Shown here in pieces: positions 44,477 to 58,058 of a DNA stretch of 64,000 nt (position 1 is its first letter; each line of letters opens with the position of its first letter). This DNA comes from Campylorhamphus procurvoides (taxonomy: Eukaryota > Chordata > Aves > Passeriformes > Dendrocolaptidae): NCBI GenBank assembly GCA_013396655.1, contig WBMV01001244.1, positions 186,001-250,000 of the forward strand. The letters are read 5' to 3'. A model generated the notes under the pieces. The model ran no database searches, had not been told where the DNA came from, and was given only the letters and a program-made list of their open reading frames with translations. The position numbers and the translations under genes were made by a program.

Positions 44477-47400
44477 TGTCCATGGAAAAAAAAAATTAAA
44501 AAAGAAGAAAGAAGGTGGTGGGAATAAAGGCAAAAGAGTAATCATTTTGAAGCCATGTAAAATCTGCATTGTATTAGCCCAGACTGAAAGTCCACTTGAA
44601 ATGTCTAAGGCTGTGGGAATCACATTCAGCTGGAGTTTTCTTTCAATATTATTTACTGCAATAAGCATTCTAACTCACTTGAGTATAGCTGATCCATGTA
44701 TTATCTGTGTTACACTAAAACAGTTATTGAAATTTAATTTTAGAAACCAACCTCCAAATAGGCAAGTGATAATTACTCCATTTTATTTTCCTGTGAGGTG
44801 TATAACAATATTTTGAGTGAGTGAATTGCTCATTAATAGTCTCAACATGCAAGATTTGACCTAATGTAAACAAGATAGACTCTTAATTATAATTTATCTA
44901 ACTGTATTGAATGTACCACAAATTAACGTGCTGCATTTAACAAATGGTATTAAAACTAACAATGAAAAAAGGATTTGATGCTGGCAAGAATTCAAGATTA
45001 TTGTTTCTAAATCTTTTAAAAACTGCACTGTTACAAGTATGTTTTGAATGAGAGACCTTTATCAAAAACAAGTATGAAATAAATTTATTAAGTATTCCTA
45101 AGTACATCCATAAGATTTTGTTTGGTTGGTTTTTTTTAATTGAAGGTTAAATTTATTTATTGTCATGTATGTATATATATATATATATATCCTTGATCCT
45201 CTTGAAGGATATTAAACTTATATAATGAGACCTATATGCATCAATAAAATATTTGGTGAATATTTTAATTGTGTGAGAAATATTTAATATATATGATTCT
45301 GTTGTGTGATCCTTACTTATACAAAGCTGATAAAGCTGATACTTACACACCTGATCTCATCTACATCCTCACCAACGAGAAATATTTCCATTTGTGAGTG
45401 TTTGTCTTCTTTTCCTTCAAGAGGGAGAACATTTTATCTCCTCAGTTAGAAGCATATTATCATCATTCCTCATATATAGGTCAGATAATTGGTGTAAAAA
45501 TTTTGAAGGGGCTTAGACGTAGAATTTTCTAATTGAAATTTCTACAACCTGTAAAACCATTTTCAAAATATGGAAGGACACATGTCAGAACAGATTTATA
45601 TAAAATAATTAATATTCTGAGCAGGTTCCTGTTTTGCCTTAATACAGATTTCTTGTGCTAAATGTCTGCTCTGTTATTCTATCTGACCTCTAATTTGAGA
45701 TATCATGGTTCGTCCTAAGATCCTGTCATATCTCCTAGGGCTGTTCAACTAACTCAGGCATCCTTAAGTATCCCAAATGGCACTAGTTGTTACATAATTC
45801 TTTTAGAGGTAGTTCAGGTCCCTGCTCTGCAGAGTCACTGGAGTACAGGATTTAGTTTCTGAAGGATATGTGGCTAGAGCCATTTGAGATGCCCTGAAGT
45901 ATTTGAGATAGAAACTTACAACAGGTAGATGGAATATGTGAGTTGAAGGAATATTGCAGTGTACTAGAGCCTCCTCACCTGGAAGCCAGTTGTTGCACTC
46001 AGAGTGTCTTAAACAGCACCAGATGCTCATGTTCAGCAGCTATAACAGCAACTTAGACAAACAGCTAATGCACATATTTAGCTTTCTTCATGGGTCTAGA
46101 ATGGGGTCCTATCCAATGCCTAATAATATGCTACTGATATGCAGCATAAGCTGAAATAATTTCTGAAATCTTTTTTAGCCTGTTAAATGAGACTAAGATC
46201 ATGTGAAGAACTAAGTTCACCCAGTGCAATTTCAGTTACAGAAATACAGAACCCTGGATGAGAGGAGTACTAAAAAAACTGCAGTCATGCATTCAGAAAG
46301 AGATTCTAAGATATCAGAGTTCTCTCTGAGCTTGGGAGAGACAAATTGTTTGTCTTTTCCAAAGTTTGTATTTTCTGAAATGAGAAAACAAGTGTTCATT
46401 ACTAAAAATCTCTTTTACTCACCTGAGAACATTCAAGTAACATAGGTGATACGTTGTGTGTGTCCATAAAGAATGATATAGATTTTCTATCCATATGTAG
46501 CATTCATGAGGATAACACAGATTATGAAAAGAAAAAGCAACCAAAAATGACAACATCTAACTTTTTAAGTTCTGTCTTGCTTTTGTTTTTCTTTGATTTT
46601 GTTAACATTGCATTTATTTTGGAGAGAGGATGTATAGTTTGTTCAAAATTGGTAGGGTTATCTGATGGTTCCTTGATTCACTCTCATTACTACAGGAGGG
46701 AGGAGCTACTTACAATCTCTGAAAATAAATTACTATCTCAGTGAATACTCTGAGTCTATTTAGAGCCATGACATTGATACATATGTAAGATAAATTAATT
46801 TTATAGAATAACCCTTAATTCAATCAGAAGTCACTTTGTAGCCCCTCACTATCACTCAGTCATGGCTTTACCATAATCCTGTAAGAAGAGAATGAGAATT
46901 AGGTTGTAATTCATCCCTGTTTAACCTCTGATTTTCTCTGTTTCTTTTGTGAAGGACTCATGCTATTGTAATAAGCATTACACTTTGCATAGTGTAGTGC
47001 TCACTTATTCATTTCCCAGTGAAATGCCACAAGCAAAGCCCTGCTCGTTTCTTCACCCTTCCCTGCCCATTTCTTCCTGTGTCAATCAAGCAGCTCAAAA
47101 AAGTTCCTTCAAATGTTGTAACCATTGGGTTTTTTACCCCACTCCAAGACTTGAATGCTCTTAACAGCTACAATTATATTTGAACACCTGCTTTGATGAA
47201 GCTGTTTAGAGTCTTAGAACTGTATTAAAATTTTCCATACATAGGAGCTAGCCTATATGAAAATATATCAAACTGAACTCCTTGAAAATAGTAAAATGAA
47301 AGCTGAAAGAAAAAGGAACATTTTCTGCAAAGTAGAAGAAATTTTCCATAGTGTTCCAAAACTACTCTAGCACAAATCCTTCAATCTGCCTTTTGCATTT

Positions 47401-48832
47401 AACTTTAGTCCTAACAAATTTTATAATGTGCTTCGTTTGGAAGTTGAAAGTATTTCTTGTTCCCTAGTATTTTCACAGTTATTACAATCATAGGGATTAA
47501 ACCGAATAAACACCATTAATTGTTATTACTTTGGACCCATTTCTTCTGTTTTCATAAGGCTGTTTTGCCTGCTGTCAGTAAATCATTTGCTTTTCTGTCA
47601 GTAAATCAGTTCTCATTTATGATAAATTGATATCTGGCTAACTACAAGATTGTATGGTAAGTGACCCATCTATCACCTCTTCAAGCCTAAATTTGACATA
47701 ATTTGAAAATAGAAGATGAAGCAGAACACCTAAAAGATACATTGTACCAGGATTTCCTGTCTGACAGACTGCTTTTCCAATAGGAATCTCTATTTTGAGG
47801 AAACAAAATTAATCTCTATATATCTCATTTGTAAACAGTATTTGCTCTCAAACAATGAAATGCACATTGCCAGAAGCAGGCATGAGGATGTTATTGAAAA
47901 ATTCCCAGCAGAGTTAAAGTTTTGCTCAGAGACTTACTCCTCAAAGCAGCCTCTGCAATGCCAGAAATAGATCTGTTTGTTGCAAGATAAAGATAAATGG
48001 TTACTGAAGTCCCATTTAAAATATAAGCAAAATGTGAAAAGAAAAAAAAAACAAAAGAAAAAATGAACAAATCAGACAAGCAAAATGAATAGAATATAAG
48101 GATTTGTCAAAAACTGTCCCTACTAGCTGTTTAAGTACAATTTTAAAATTATATGAAGTAGAACAAACTGAGGGAAATCACTGCTTTATAACTCTGATTC
48201 AACTTCTGTCACATAATTTGAAATACTTGCAAACTGTACTAACAAATATGAAACAAAAATACTCATTTAACATAGAAGATAATAATAATATAAGGTAAAT
48301 ATCAATAAATATACTTGGACATCAAAATATAGTCAATTAGGTTGAAAAAATACCAGATCAGATCCTGTGATACGTTTGATGCTTTTTTCAGCAGGTGAGT
48401 AAATTAAAGGATGGAAGAAAATGCCCTCTCAAAGGTAGTATGAAGCTGATGGTGAAACAATGCCTCCTGTTACTCCTTATGATAAAAGTTACTCTTAAAC
48501 TGAAACATAAAGTTGTGTTCAGGATGTTACTGACCAAAGTTTGGCTTGTTTGGGAAATATTTTGTTTTAATTTTAAACTCACGTGCAGATCAGAGCCTTA
48601 GGAAAGAGATTAATAGCACTGATGATGAGAAATACCTTTCTATGGGTGAAGAACTGTTTGTCAAAAAATACCTATCAATAATCTGGTTTTCAGAAAAGCA
48701 GAAATTCAAATCCCTCAAATACTTGCCAGATGTAAGGACCTTAACTTTTGAAGGGTTAATTCTCTTATAAAACATAGGCTTTCCTGTTTTGTGGTAGCCT
48801 GTGTCTCAAAGGAAAGGTTCATATCAAAAAAG
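44477..48832. other. Unique AT-rich DNA, no gene recognised
   Basis: The 116-codon frame 44466-44816 starts in the CR1 tail and an A-rich run and is not credible as a gene. A (TA)n repeat lies at 45172-45190. No transposons recognised between the two CR1 areas. Confidence 0.5.
45172..45190. repeat. (TA)n microsatellite
   Basis: Nine to ten TA units. Ordinary simple repeat. Confidence 0.88.
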
Positions 48833-48930
48833 CATTTGGGTTGGAAACCACTTTTAATGGTCATCTGCTCCAATGCCCTGCCATGAGCAGAGGCAACTTC
48901 AGCTAGACCAGATTGCACTTTGCCCCACAT
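48833..48930 (-). mobile_element. CR1 LINE 3'-end scrap, minus strand
   Basis: About 98 bp match the CR1 3' terminus on the minus strand: CATTTGGGTTGGAAACCACT, then GTCATCTGCTCCAATGCCCT, GCCATGAGCAGAGGCAACTT and AGCTAGACCAGATTGCAC. The octamer end itself is lost. It is heavily 5'-truncated. Confidence 0.8.
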
Positions 48931-48958
48931 CTTCTCTTTATGACTTGTTTGGCTTAAA

Positions 48959-49015
48959 TCATAGAACTGTACAATTACAGAATTGTTGAGGCTGGAAGGT
49001 CTCTGGAAAGAACTG
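48959..49015 (-). mobile_element. CR1 LINE 3'-end scrap, minus strand (second)
   Basis: TCATAGAACTGTACAATTAC, AGAATTGTTGAGGCTGGAAG and GTCTCTGGAAAG resemble a CR1 3' terminus read on the minus strand. It lies 28 bp from the previous scrap in the same orientation, so the two are tandem insertions or one rearranged copy. Confidence 0.65.
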
Positions 49016-49745
49016 ACACAAGTCCTGAATAAGATTGAAATTCCAGTTAAGGAAGCAATATTCCTATTTTTTTACATGGAATATCTAACCTATAGGAAAG
49101 GCTACTAGAAGGTTTGTTTCAAATATCATCCCCTTACATACCTAATTTTTCCAGGCCATAGAGATACATTTCCCTGCATTTAGAATTTACAACTGCCTTT
49201 TGGAGATATCAAACACTTAAGCTATAATTTATAGTAGACAAGAAAAAGAAGTCTTTTGGTGCTCTCAGGAAGAATCCAAGCTCCACTGTCTCATAAGTTT
49301 TAGGTGTCCAACTGTATAACCTATGCTATAAGATATAGGGCCTTCTTCCTGGGACTTGCTTCAGACTACCTGAAGATAATTCCATTTTGCTAAAATAATT
49401 CAATCAGCTAGAGGAAATGAGCAAATATGACTTTGTAGCATGGCAGATATCAAAGGATAAGGAAAATCAAGTTCTATTAGTTTCACAAACGTTTTAGACT
49501 AAGAAATAATGGACAGCACAAATCTTTTGCTTCAGAAAGTATAATACAAGTTAATGCCACAAATTTCAATTGGTTATAACTGATGTGCAAGATTTAAAAC
49601 AAGGGAGCCTCTTCTTTTAAATGTGATAATATCAATAAGAATATGGTACACAAACATTTTGTTCATGTACTTGATTGTATGATTTTTCACATACAAATAT
49701 CTCCATAGAGTTTTGGAGGGAAAACAGTATTTCATTTAGGGAAAA

Positions 49746-49796
49746 TAAAACAAAAATACAAAACAAAACAAAACAACAACAAAAAAACAATACAAA
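49746..49796. repeat. A/C-rich low-complexity tract
   Basis: Irregular AAAAC and AAC units. It generates the K/Q/N-rich frame 49675-49860 and its F-rich counterpart on the other strand. Confidence 0.8.
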
Positions 49797-50812
49797 ACTC
49801 TCCAAACTGGCAAACAAGAAAATTATATGCTCTTGTGTTACTGTGCTCCTAACTGCCTAGAACTATATTTGATTTTAAAATATTACCTGCCACTTCAACA
49901 GAGCAAGTTTTTTTGGACAATAATTTTCAGGATAGGCCCACATAACAGCTAGCACTATTATACTGTGAGTTGCAGCATATAAATACTGGGAGAACCTAGG
50001 CATATAACACCCTTAAAATTCTCATTTTCATAGGTCTTTTGAACATCTCAGATCTAGATACATTTGATACAGCTGTTAGAACAATTCAAACAAATGTGAG
50101 TTAATGTAGTACGCTAGTTAGATTATTTCACTACCGCAAAATAGAAATTTATTATTAAAATACTATAATATAATGAATTTTAAACACATTGGTTCTCCTT
50201 AATTGTACCCCGTATTGCTTTACTTGTTTCATTGTCATCTTAATAAAAAAACCAAAAAACTAAGAAGATCATATTTGACTTTTTTTTTGAGGAATGCTAC
50301 ATAACTAGCAACACCAGCTTGTTATCTAACTTTTTTGATGTATTCATGGCAACAACAACAGTAACAACAACACAAGGAGGAAGTTCACTAGCAAGTAGTC
50401 CCTGTGATTTTGACCCTAAAAGACTCTCCACAATGTTAGAAACCTTTAACTACATTTTTTTTTTTGGCTTTTGATTCTATAATAAGCTCAAGGGGCAATC
50501 TATTGCTACAGCCTTAACTACTATAACTGAGTCTGGTGGTGCTGAATTGCGTATTTTTTGAAGCTGAATACTTCAGCTACTGTAAATTGATCTTCTATAC
50601 TTATTTTTTTTCTTATGGAAATTCTTCAGAGACTTTCTTCTCCACTTGAATTTCAAGCTGCTACATATACATGGTACATTTTTATATTAATTCAATGCCT
50701 ATTTTCTCTGACATAACACTTAAATCAAGCAACTTCACAGGTTATCTATGGTATTTGAATTTTTTTTTCTTTTGTCCAGTTCCGCAAAGGATAAAAAAAT
50801 ACATAGATTTCT

Positions 50813-50832
50813 TTATTATTATTATTATTATT
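50813..50832. repeat. (TTA)n microsatellite
   Basis: About seven TTA units. Confidence 0.88.
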
Positions 50833-50989
50833 TTGTGGAACAAGAGATGCCTACTAATGTGAATTCTTTCCAAAATACAAACTCATAATTTTCCATTTTT
50901 TTTTCACTAATACACTAAATATGTGATATTTACGCATATGTGTAATGTGATTGTGGTCTTTGAGAAACTTATTGGAAATTTAGACTAAT

Positions 50990-51759
50990 AATGAGGATTA
51001 ACAAAAGGATTAACCCATGAGGATTAACAAGACCAATTGCAAGGTGCTGCACCTGGGTCAAGATAGCCTCCCATATCAATTCAGGCTCCAGAATGACCAG
51101 ATGGAGAACAGCCACGCCGAGGAAAACTTGGAGATGCTGGTGAATGGAGTGGTGGATGTGAGTTGGCAATGTGCCCTTGAAGCCCAGAAAGCCAATTGCA
51201 TCCTGGGCTGCCTCAAAAGGAATGTGGGCAGCAGGGCAAGGGAGGTGATTTTACCTCTCTGTTCTGCTGTTACACCACCTGGAGTGCAGGGTCAACAGGA
51301 CAGAAAGGCCATCAACCTGCTAGAGCAAGTCCAAAGGAGGGCCACTAAGATGATTAGCAAAATGGAACACCTCTCCTCTCCTATGAGGAAAGGCTGAGAG
51401 AATTGTGTTTGTTCAGCCTGAAAAAGAAAAAGCTTCTGACTGACCTAATTATGGCCTTCCAGTACCTGAAGGGAGCCTACAAGAAAGATGGAGAGAGACT
51501 TGACAGAACAAGGGAGAATGGTTTTAAACTGAGAGAGAGTGGGTTTAGTTTAGATGTTAGGAAGGAATTATTTAGTGTTAGAATGGTGAGTGGAGAAGTT
51601 GCCTAGAGAAGCTGTGGATGTCCAGAGTTCAAGGCCAAGTTGGATGAAGCTCTGAGGAACCTGGTTTAGAAGAAGGTGGCCCTGCCCATGACAGGGGAGT
51701 TGGAATTGGATGATCTTTAAGGTCCCTTCCAGCTCAAAAAATTCTGATTCTATGGTTCT
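50990..51759 (+). mobile_element. CR1 LINE fragment with ORF2 C-terminal remnant, plus strand
   Basis: The best preserved CR1 coding remnant in the window. The frame 51017-51397 (126 codons) follows the C-terminal region of CR1 ORF2: MRINKTNCKVLHLG, then DVSWQCALEAQKANCILGCL, REVILPLCSAVTPPG, and [20 protein letters not shown]. About 20 codons around the usual HLEYCVQFWG block are missing after TPPG. A second frame (51403-51606) continues as CLFSLKKKKLLTDLIMAFQY after a frameshift. The 3' end is GATTCTATGGTTCT (51759). At the 5' edge GAGGATTAACAA occurs twice (about 50992 and 51019), a local duplication. The copy is dead. Confidence 0.94.
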
Positions 51760-54700
51760 AAGTTTCCTTGTTACCCACAATTTCTGAAGTGAAAACTATG
51801 ACCTTATTGGGATCATACTATAAATAATTAATAGCCAGGATTATATTTCTTTAATAAAACAGAACACCAAAAAGAATGATAAAGGGATAAAACAAAAGTC
51901 AAGTTTAGTCAATTATAGTTAGGAAAAAGAGTATAAGCACTTCTATCTTGCTTGACTAAACTTTTTTTCTGGAGTGTTTAAATCATGTTCCAAAGTACTC
52001 TATGTATTTTGTGTTTCTTCTTAATATAAAATCATACACATAAACCTATTGAATTTCTGAAGTTTTTCCTTCACTGCATTTGAACAGATGTGCACAAATA
52101 ACTCTTTTTATAAAGATACATAAGTGGCTGGGGGAGGTGGAAGGGTGAGGAAGACAGAATTTATTCTATTACTTGGAATATCACATTATTAATGTACTGT
52201 ATTTTAAAAAGACTTCAGGGTAAATACCAATTCTCTAGTCTCACATTATAAGAAATTTTCTTCATTTTTATTTGATCTCTTTTCTTGCTGTGAAAATTGC
52301 CAAAATTGAAGGTTCAATTTAATTTATATAGTAAATTAAAATCTGACATTTTGTATGAATCATCAACGTACCCGTAAGCTCTCAGATGAGAGTAGTACAT
52401 TCAGAAAGGCTACTGTGTCGCCTCTTCCACAGCCAACTGTGTTCAAATAACTAGAAATATTTGTTTAACTTCCTTCTCATTAAAGTTGATCTCTTCCCAT
52501 GTGTAATCTGTAGCATCATGAATACTGCAGTACCACATTTTATTTGCTATAATATAAATGTTGAATACTGTTTGAATCAATAACCTTGCTATAGGGAGTA
52601 ATACAAGTGCTAAAATTCTTTCATTTCATGACCTCTCATTGGTGTCTATTGACTTCCACTGCACATAATGTGGAAAACACCAGTATAAACCTTTATAAAG
52701 TTGCCACTTGATTTTTTTTTTAAGAAAATCTGCAGTAATTTTTATCTATTATTTCAACACAACTACAGGGCTGTATATTAAAGTATGGTAGTTGACACAT
52801 ACAGTCATGCACTAGAAAATGTTCAGATGTCAGCGGAAGACACAACAAAGACTGACGATGAAATCATTATGGAAGAATGCTACAATTCCTGATAATGAAA
52901 AAAATGTTTAGGTTTGGGGCAGTGCAAGATAGCTAACTGCAAGGAAAAGTCCCTCAATTCTTGTCTTGGTCATTTATTTGCTGTGTGACCTTAAACAAAT
53001 CTGTATTTTGGTGTGTTTAGTTTGTCACATCTTCAGGGCAGGGGTCGTTTCAGAAAGCAAGTCACTGTCTTCAGCTTTATTAATATCAGTGGGGGGTTGG
53101 GGCCACTTAAAATTATACTTTTCTTTTTTTACTTTTGAGAAGTTATTATAATAGAAAAAAACCCTGTACTTAGCACTTTATTTACTATAAGGGATTGCTT
53201 TCATAGAATCACCTATACAAAATACTAAATATTTATTTGAAAAGAAAAAAATGGCAGAGTATGGAGTGGCTTTTTTGTAGCTTCCATAGCTAGATAAAAT
53301 TGAGGATGTGACAGCTATGATCTATACATGGTAAATACTTTCAAGTAATAATTTCTACATTTTGTAAGGATATACAGTAAAATCATAATTACCATACAAC
53401 TGCAATCCAGAAAATCAATTAATTTGATTAATAGTAATGAAAAGATTTAGACATTTAAATATAAATTCAGCACTGAAGTGAGTTGATGTCTGAATAGTAC
53501 AGATGATTGGTAGACCAAAAGCTGTGAATATAACAGGACAATACAGCAATTGCTTGTAAAGAAACAGTTTTTCTGAGAAATATTTCCTTGAAATCAGCTG
53601 TGTAGAAGACCTACACAACAGAAAAAGCAAACAAACAGACAAAAACCCAAACTGTTTTCAGTTACGTTTTTTCATTTGGCTTTCTGAAAGAGAAAATTAG
53701 TATTATGTATGAGTAAGAAGTACTTAAATTAAGTAACCATGACATTTGTGATAATGATACCAATTAACGAACAGCAAAAGGATATGTTCAGTGAAATACA
53801 GAGCTACTGTCTAAAATACCATTAATCTGAAACTTCATACTACTGTCTTTTATTTAGTGCTGTGGTGTTTATTCAAAGGTGAGCACTTCAAGGGCAAAAT
53901 TTAGCACAGGACAGAAGGAAACTTATTGAGATCTGTTCTTGTTAATAGCAGGAGTCTGATCTGAGTATGTCTGACATTGATTTGTCATCACTGCTGAGGT
54001 CTGCCTTCATATACCTTCTTCATTGACTCTTTCAGCAGTCGAAAGTATTGGCTGAGTACAAGTTTGTACAGACACACACACACATGCAGAGTAGAATATC
54101 AGACACTGCATATTGCCATGTAAACAACACAAATAAACATTTATAGCAATTCCCTACCAAATCACAATTTTTTATCACAAAACATTTAAGGGGAATCTGT
54201 GCTGAAGTCACAACATACTCTGGATTACAAACAAACTGCACTTCCCACAGAAGTGTAGACCATCAGTAATTTGCAATGAGACTATAGCAACCCAGTGAGA
54301 ACTGTCTTGGTTTGTGTTATGTGAAGGCAAAACAGAAATAAACTCTGTAGACCTATTTTCTCAAATGGCAAGGGGCAAAAAACAAGGTAGGAATAAAATA
54401 ATAGACCCAAAAGTAATTTACAAACAATGAAGATTTTTTAAGAACATATTTTTTAAGTTGCTCCTTTTCATCATTTAGGTTTCAAGTCAGGTAGAAACTG
54501 CAGAATATGAAAATTTATTTGAAGATTCAGATGTGATTATTTAGGCAGACCTGAGTATATAGGCACCTGTTTGAGATTACTGATATAAAATTTTAATCTT
54601 AGAGTAGCTTAATTTCACGTATTTTCTGAGATAAATAAAAATTAGTTTGTTAGAAGACTTGGATATGTGAGAGAAGATAAAAGAGGATGTTTGTGGGTCT

Positions 54701-57700
54701 TTTGTTACATTTAATTACTCAAGCTCTGTTTTCCTATGGTTTTAGTAGAAAAAAGTTAAATATATCTATAGATTTTGAGTGGTCTTTAAACCATTGAAGT
54801 CTATCATCAAAACGAGGTATTTAATTTTGCTTTTGTTTCTGGTTTGGTTTTAGATACATGTATCTAGGAGACCACAATGTTCCATTTTAAACCACAGTGA
54901 TAAATGGTATTGTACAAATAAAAAGTATGTTAAATAAAACACTATACAGAAATATTTACCTTTTTTTTAGAAACATCTGAAGACTTTTAAATAAAATATG
55001 AATATTTACATAGGTGTGAGTATAAAATATGTGTCAAAATATATAAATATAAATATTTCCATATACTGTATGTGGGCCTGTTCATACATGCATTGGTTTG
55101 GAAAGGGAAATATAAGAAAATTTATGTTTCTCAAAAATACTAAAAGATAACATTTTACAGATTTAAAGATAAAATATAATATTGTTGGTGAAAATAAAAC
55201 CAAAATATCATTGAAGTGTTTATTACAAAGCAGCCATCATTCTTTTCGGTCTGCATCAGACAGTTTTGCTACTAATCTCTCAAGTGGAGCTAGCTTGTAT
55301 TATGTCTATTTCTTCATTATTGCTGAATTTCCTCTGCCTAAAACCACTGATTAATTTGTTTAAAAACACTTATTTCTAAATTGTTGTCCTAAATTAGGTT
55401 TGACGAGCTAATAGAAAATGCCCTCTTACCCTAGTTGACACAGAGAGAAAGAAAGAGATTGCCATAATCAAGATATGGATGGGGAAAATAAGGTTTTTAA
55501 TTGAGTGATCTAGTATAACTCTATCATCTGGTACATAGGTAGGGAATGGGTTTCATTAACATTGCATAAATTATGGTCATGTCAATGAACATGATTGATG
55601 TTTACCCATATGATAGCCAAGATCAGAATTAGGACCCAGCTGGGAGTTCATATGTGAAATTACGGTAACTTGGTAAAATGAAAAGCACAACTCCTTGAGG
55701 TGTTAGCACAGATCAACATTCAGTTGCTGCAGTCTGTTGCACTTTGAATTGTAGTAATCTGATCATGTTTCTGAAACTGAAATGACTTTGAATAATCATT
55801 TGAATTGTCCAGAATACTGTGTCTTTTCCCAATAAAGAAAAGGTAGATATCTAGTTTATTAGATTTACTGAAGTGCTAGGCAAATGAAATTTTTATTAAA
55901 TTATTGTTATTAAATTTGCATGCAAAAGTGCTACATCTCTTTTAGATATATATTTCCTTAGTATGTATCTATTTACATTTTCTATATTGACACAAACCTC
56001 TAAGATAGTTCTCAATTCAGAGATTTTTTTTTCTCTTTTTTGTTATACTTTTACCTCATTTATGCTAAAGGTTGTTAACATAATTAATAATTTTAATAAG
56101 ATGATCCCTGGAATGAACATAAGAAAAGGCATCATTGAGTAGGAAAAAAAACCCCAGGTCTGTAGTTTGTGACATTAAATTGGATGCTAACAAACAACTT
56201 GTCTGTAGTCTTTTACACAAAGGAATATTTATTTTTGAGATCATCATGACAATATGAATAAGTAATCATTAATTAAAAAGTAATTATATCTTTCATGAAA
56301 AAGAAGGAAACAGACACCATTGAACATTTATGTTAATTGCAGTCTGTGGTTCAGATCTTGTAGTACTATCTATCAAAATTCTCCTCCAGTCTCTGTGGAA
56401 ATTGGCATGACTTCATTTAGGCTCATGCTGAAGTTGGTATTTTTATGGAAATTACAAGGACTGCTGATAGACATATCTTAGGATTAACAAAAGCCCCCAA
56501 AAAACAGTTAACAGTAATAGTAACAAAAATATGTCCATAATAAAAAATAAAAAAAAGATGGTGGAGTCCTTTTTTCTACTTATGTTTTTAAACAGTGTCT
56601 AAAACTAAACTTCCTTAGAAATGTTTGTTGGCTGCCCAGGAAATAAGAGATGATATTGATTATCCACTGAATCGTTAGAATAAAGAGTCAAAAAAAGTGC
56701 TGAGTTTCATATTAGACTGTAACCTTGATGTCACCAGTGAATGCTGTGGGACAGCTATAATTCCCAGGGGGAATCATTCTTCTGTTAAACAGCTTCTGTT
56801 TTATCAAATCATGCTGATGCATCCACTGTTTAAGTTTGTGAGAAGCTGGATGGCAGCAGGAAAGGCGAGTGTCCCTCCATGTGCCCTCTGGAGACCCTGA
56901 GTCCACTGAAGGCAGTGGTATCCCTAAAAATCGTTGCAATTCGTCTCATTTTTGTCCTTTCAAAGTGTTTCACCCAATCTTTATAGGGTTTGAAATCATG
57001 TATTATTATTAGAACAAATTAGAGAAATCAATGATTGCTACTACAATATAAGAATTAAAGATATGCTTCTAATGATTAACAATAGCCTTACTGTTTAGAG
57101 GAGTAATTGCAATACTATTAATACATTGATATTAGTAACATGAATTCTGATAAATATGTTAGATCAGTTACATTTCATTTTTCAATATTTTTATAGTAAT
57201 TGTTACTCATGGAACAGTAGCTTTTATTATTCTAGTTGAATCTTGCATTGGATGTTGCTAGACTGTTGTTTGAGTGAAATTATAATAATAAAAACCTTCT
57301 TTCAATTCTCTCTTACTTTTTTTTTTCTCCCAGGAGATTAAACTTCTTGGCTGGTTACTCCACTTTCTTTAGATTTCCCATAGGGTCTTATGAACAGATC
57401 TAAAGAAGTGTTGTCTGACTGGCATCAGCCATGAGAGCTTCATACTGATAATATCTGATGGACCTTTGTGGTTCTTCCTATTTGATAGGGTATCTTTCAT
57501 GCCTCCAGGATGCATAACAAGAAGACTTTCATGCATAATTATTTCCACAACAGGTCTTAATTGTCTCACAACTCAGTATTAGAATGTCTTATTTGTAGAT
57601 GACTATAGTCTCCAGCATTGCAGATAAGAACCAAGATACCCATTATAGTATGACAGAAGCCTTATGATACCTGTTACTTCTATACAAGTATATAGCCATA

Positions 57701-57902
57701 TCTTATTTCCCACACAGTAAATAAAAATATCCCATGTGTATTGTCCCTCCATTTCTTTTACCAGGTAAGCTTTCTTAGTCTGTAAAAAAATGACCAAGTT
57801 AATCTTATTACCAGACAGCAAAGTTTATTTATTGTTGGTAATGCAAGGGTAACAGAGATGGTAGTTGTCTACAATGCAGTTCAGACTTTTAGTACTGTAA
57901 AT
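51760..57902. other. Unique AT-rich DNA, no gene recognised
   Basis: About 6 kb without CR1 or clear LTR. Frames are below 80 codons. A (CA)n run lies at 54071-54085. TGTCTTGGTTTGTG at 54304 resembles the start of some avian LTRs, but nothing convincing follows. Confidence 0.5.
54071..54085. repeat. Short (CA)n microsatellite
   Basis: Seven CA units, read as a CVCVC stretch in a minus-strand frame that is not credible as coding. Confidence 0.85.
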
Positions 57903-58058
57903 ACTTTAGCACTGGAAAAGGCTGCCTAGAGAGGTCATGGGGTCCCATTCAAAACACACAGATGTGTTTCTGTGTAGCCTGCTCTAGGTGACCCTGCCTG
58001 GGCAGGGGGGTTGGAATAGGTGATCTTCAGAGGTTTAATGATTCTGTGATTCTGTGAA
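57903..58058 (+). mobile_element. CR1 LINE 3'-end fragment, plus strand
   Basis: The last about 155 bp of a CR1 element: CTGGAAAAGGCTGCCTAGAG, then TTCAAAACACACAG, CCTGCTCTAGGTGACCCTGC and GGGGTTGGAATAGGTGATCT, and an end in ATTCTGTGATTCTGTGA. The double ATTCTGTG terminus and the GGTGACC block mark a different CR1 subfamily from the ATTCTATG copies. Confidence 0.92.

Larger units (their letters stand above)
49016..50989. other. Unique AT-rich DNA, no gene recognised
   Basis: Only short, motif-free frames. Simple repeats: an A/C-rich run at 49746-49796, (AAC)n-like at 50350-50372 and (TTA)n at 50813-50832. Confidence 0.5.

Noticed and set aside
44466..44816. 116-codon plus-strand frame
   Set aside because: It starts in the tail of a CR1 and passes through an A-rich run (KKKLKKKKEGGG); nothing else supports it.
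54304..54360. TGTCTTGGTTTGTG as a possible LTR start
   Set aside because: The sequence after it does not follow any LTR pattern I know, and no matching end was found.
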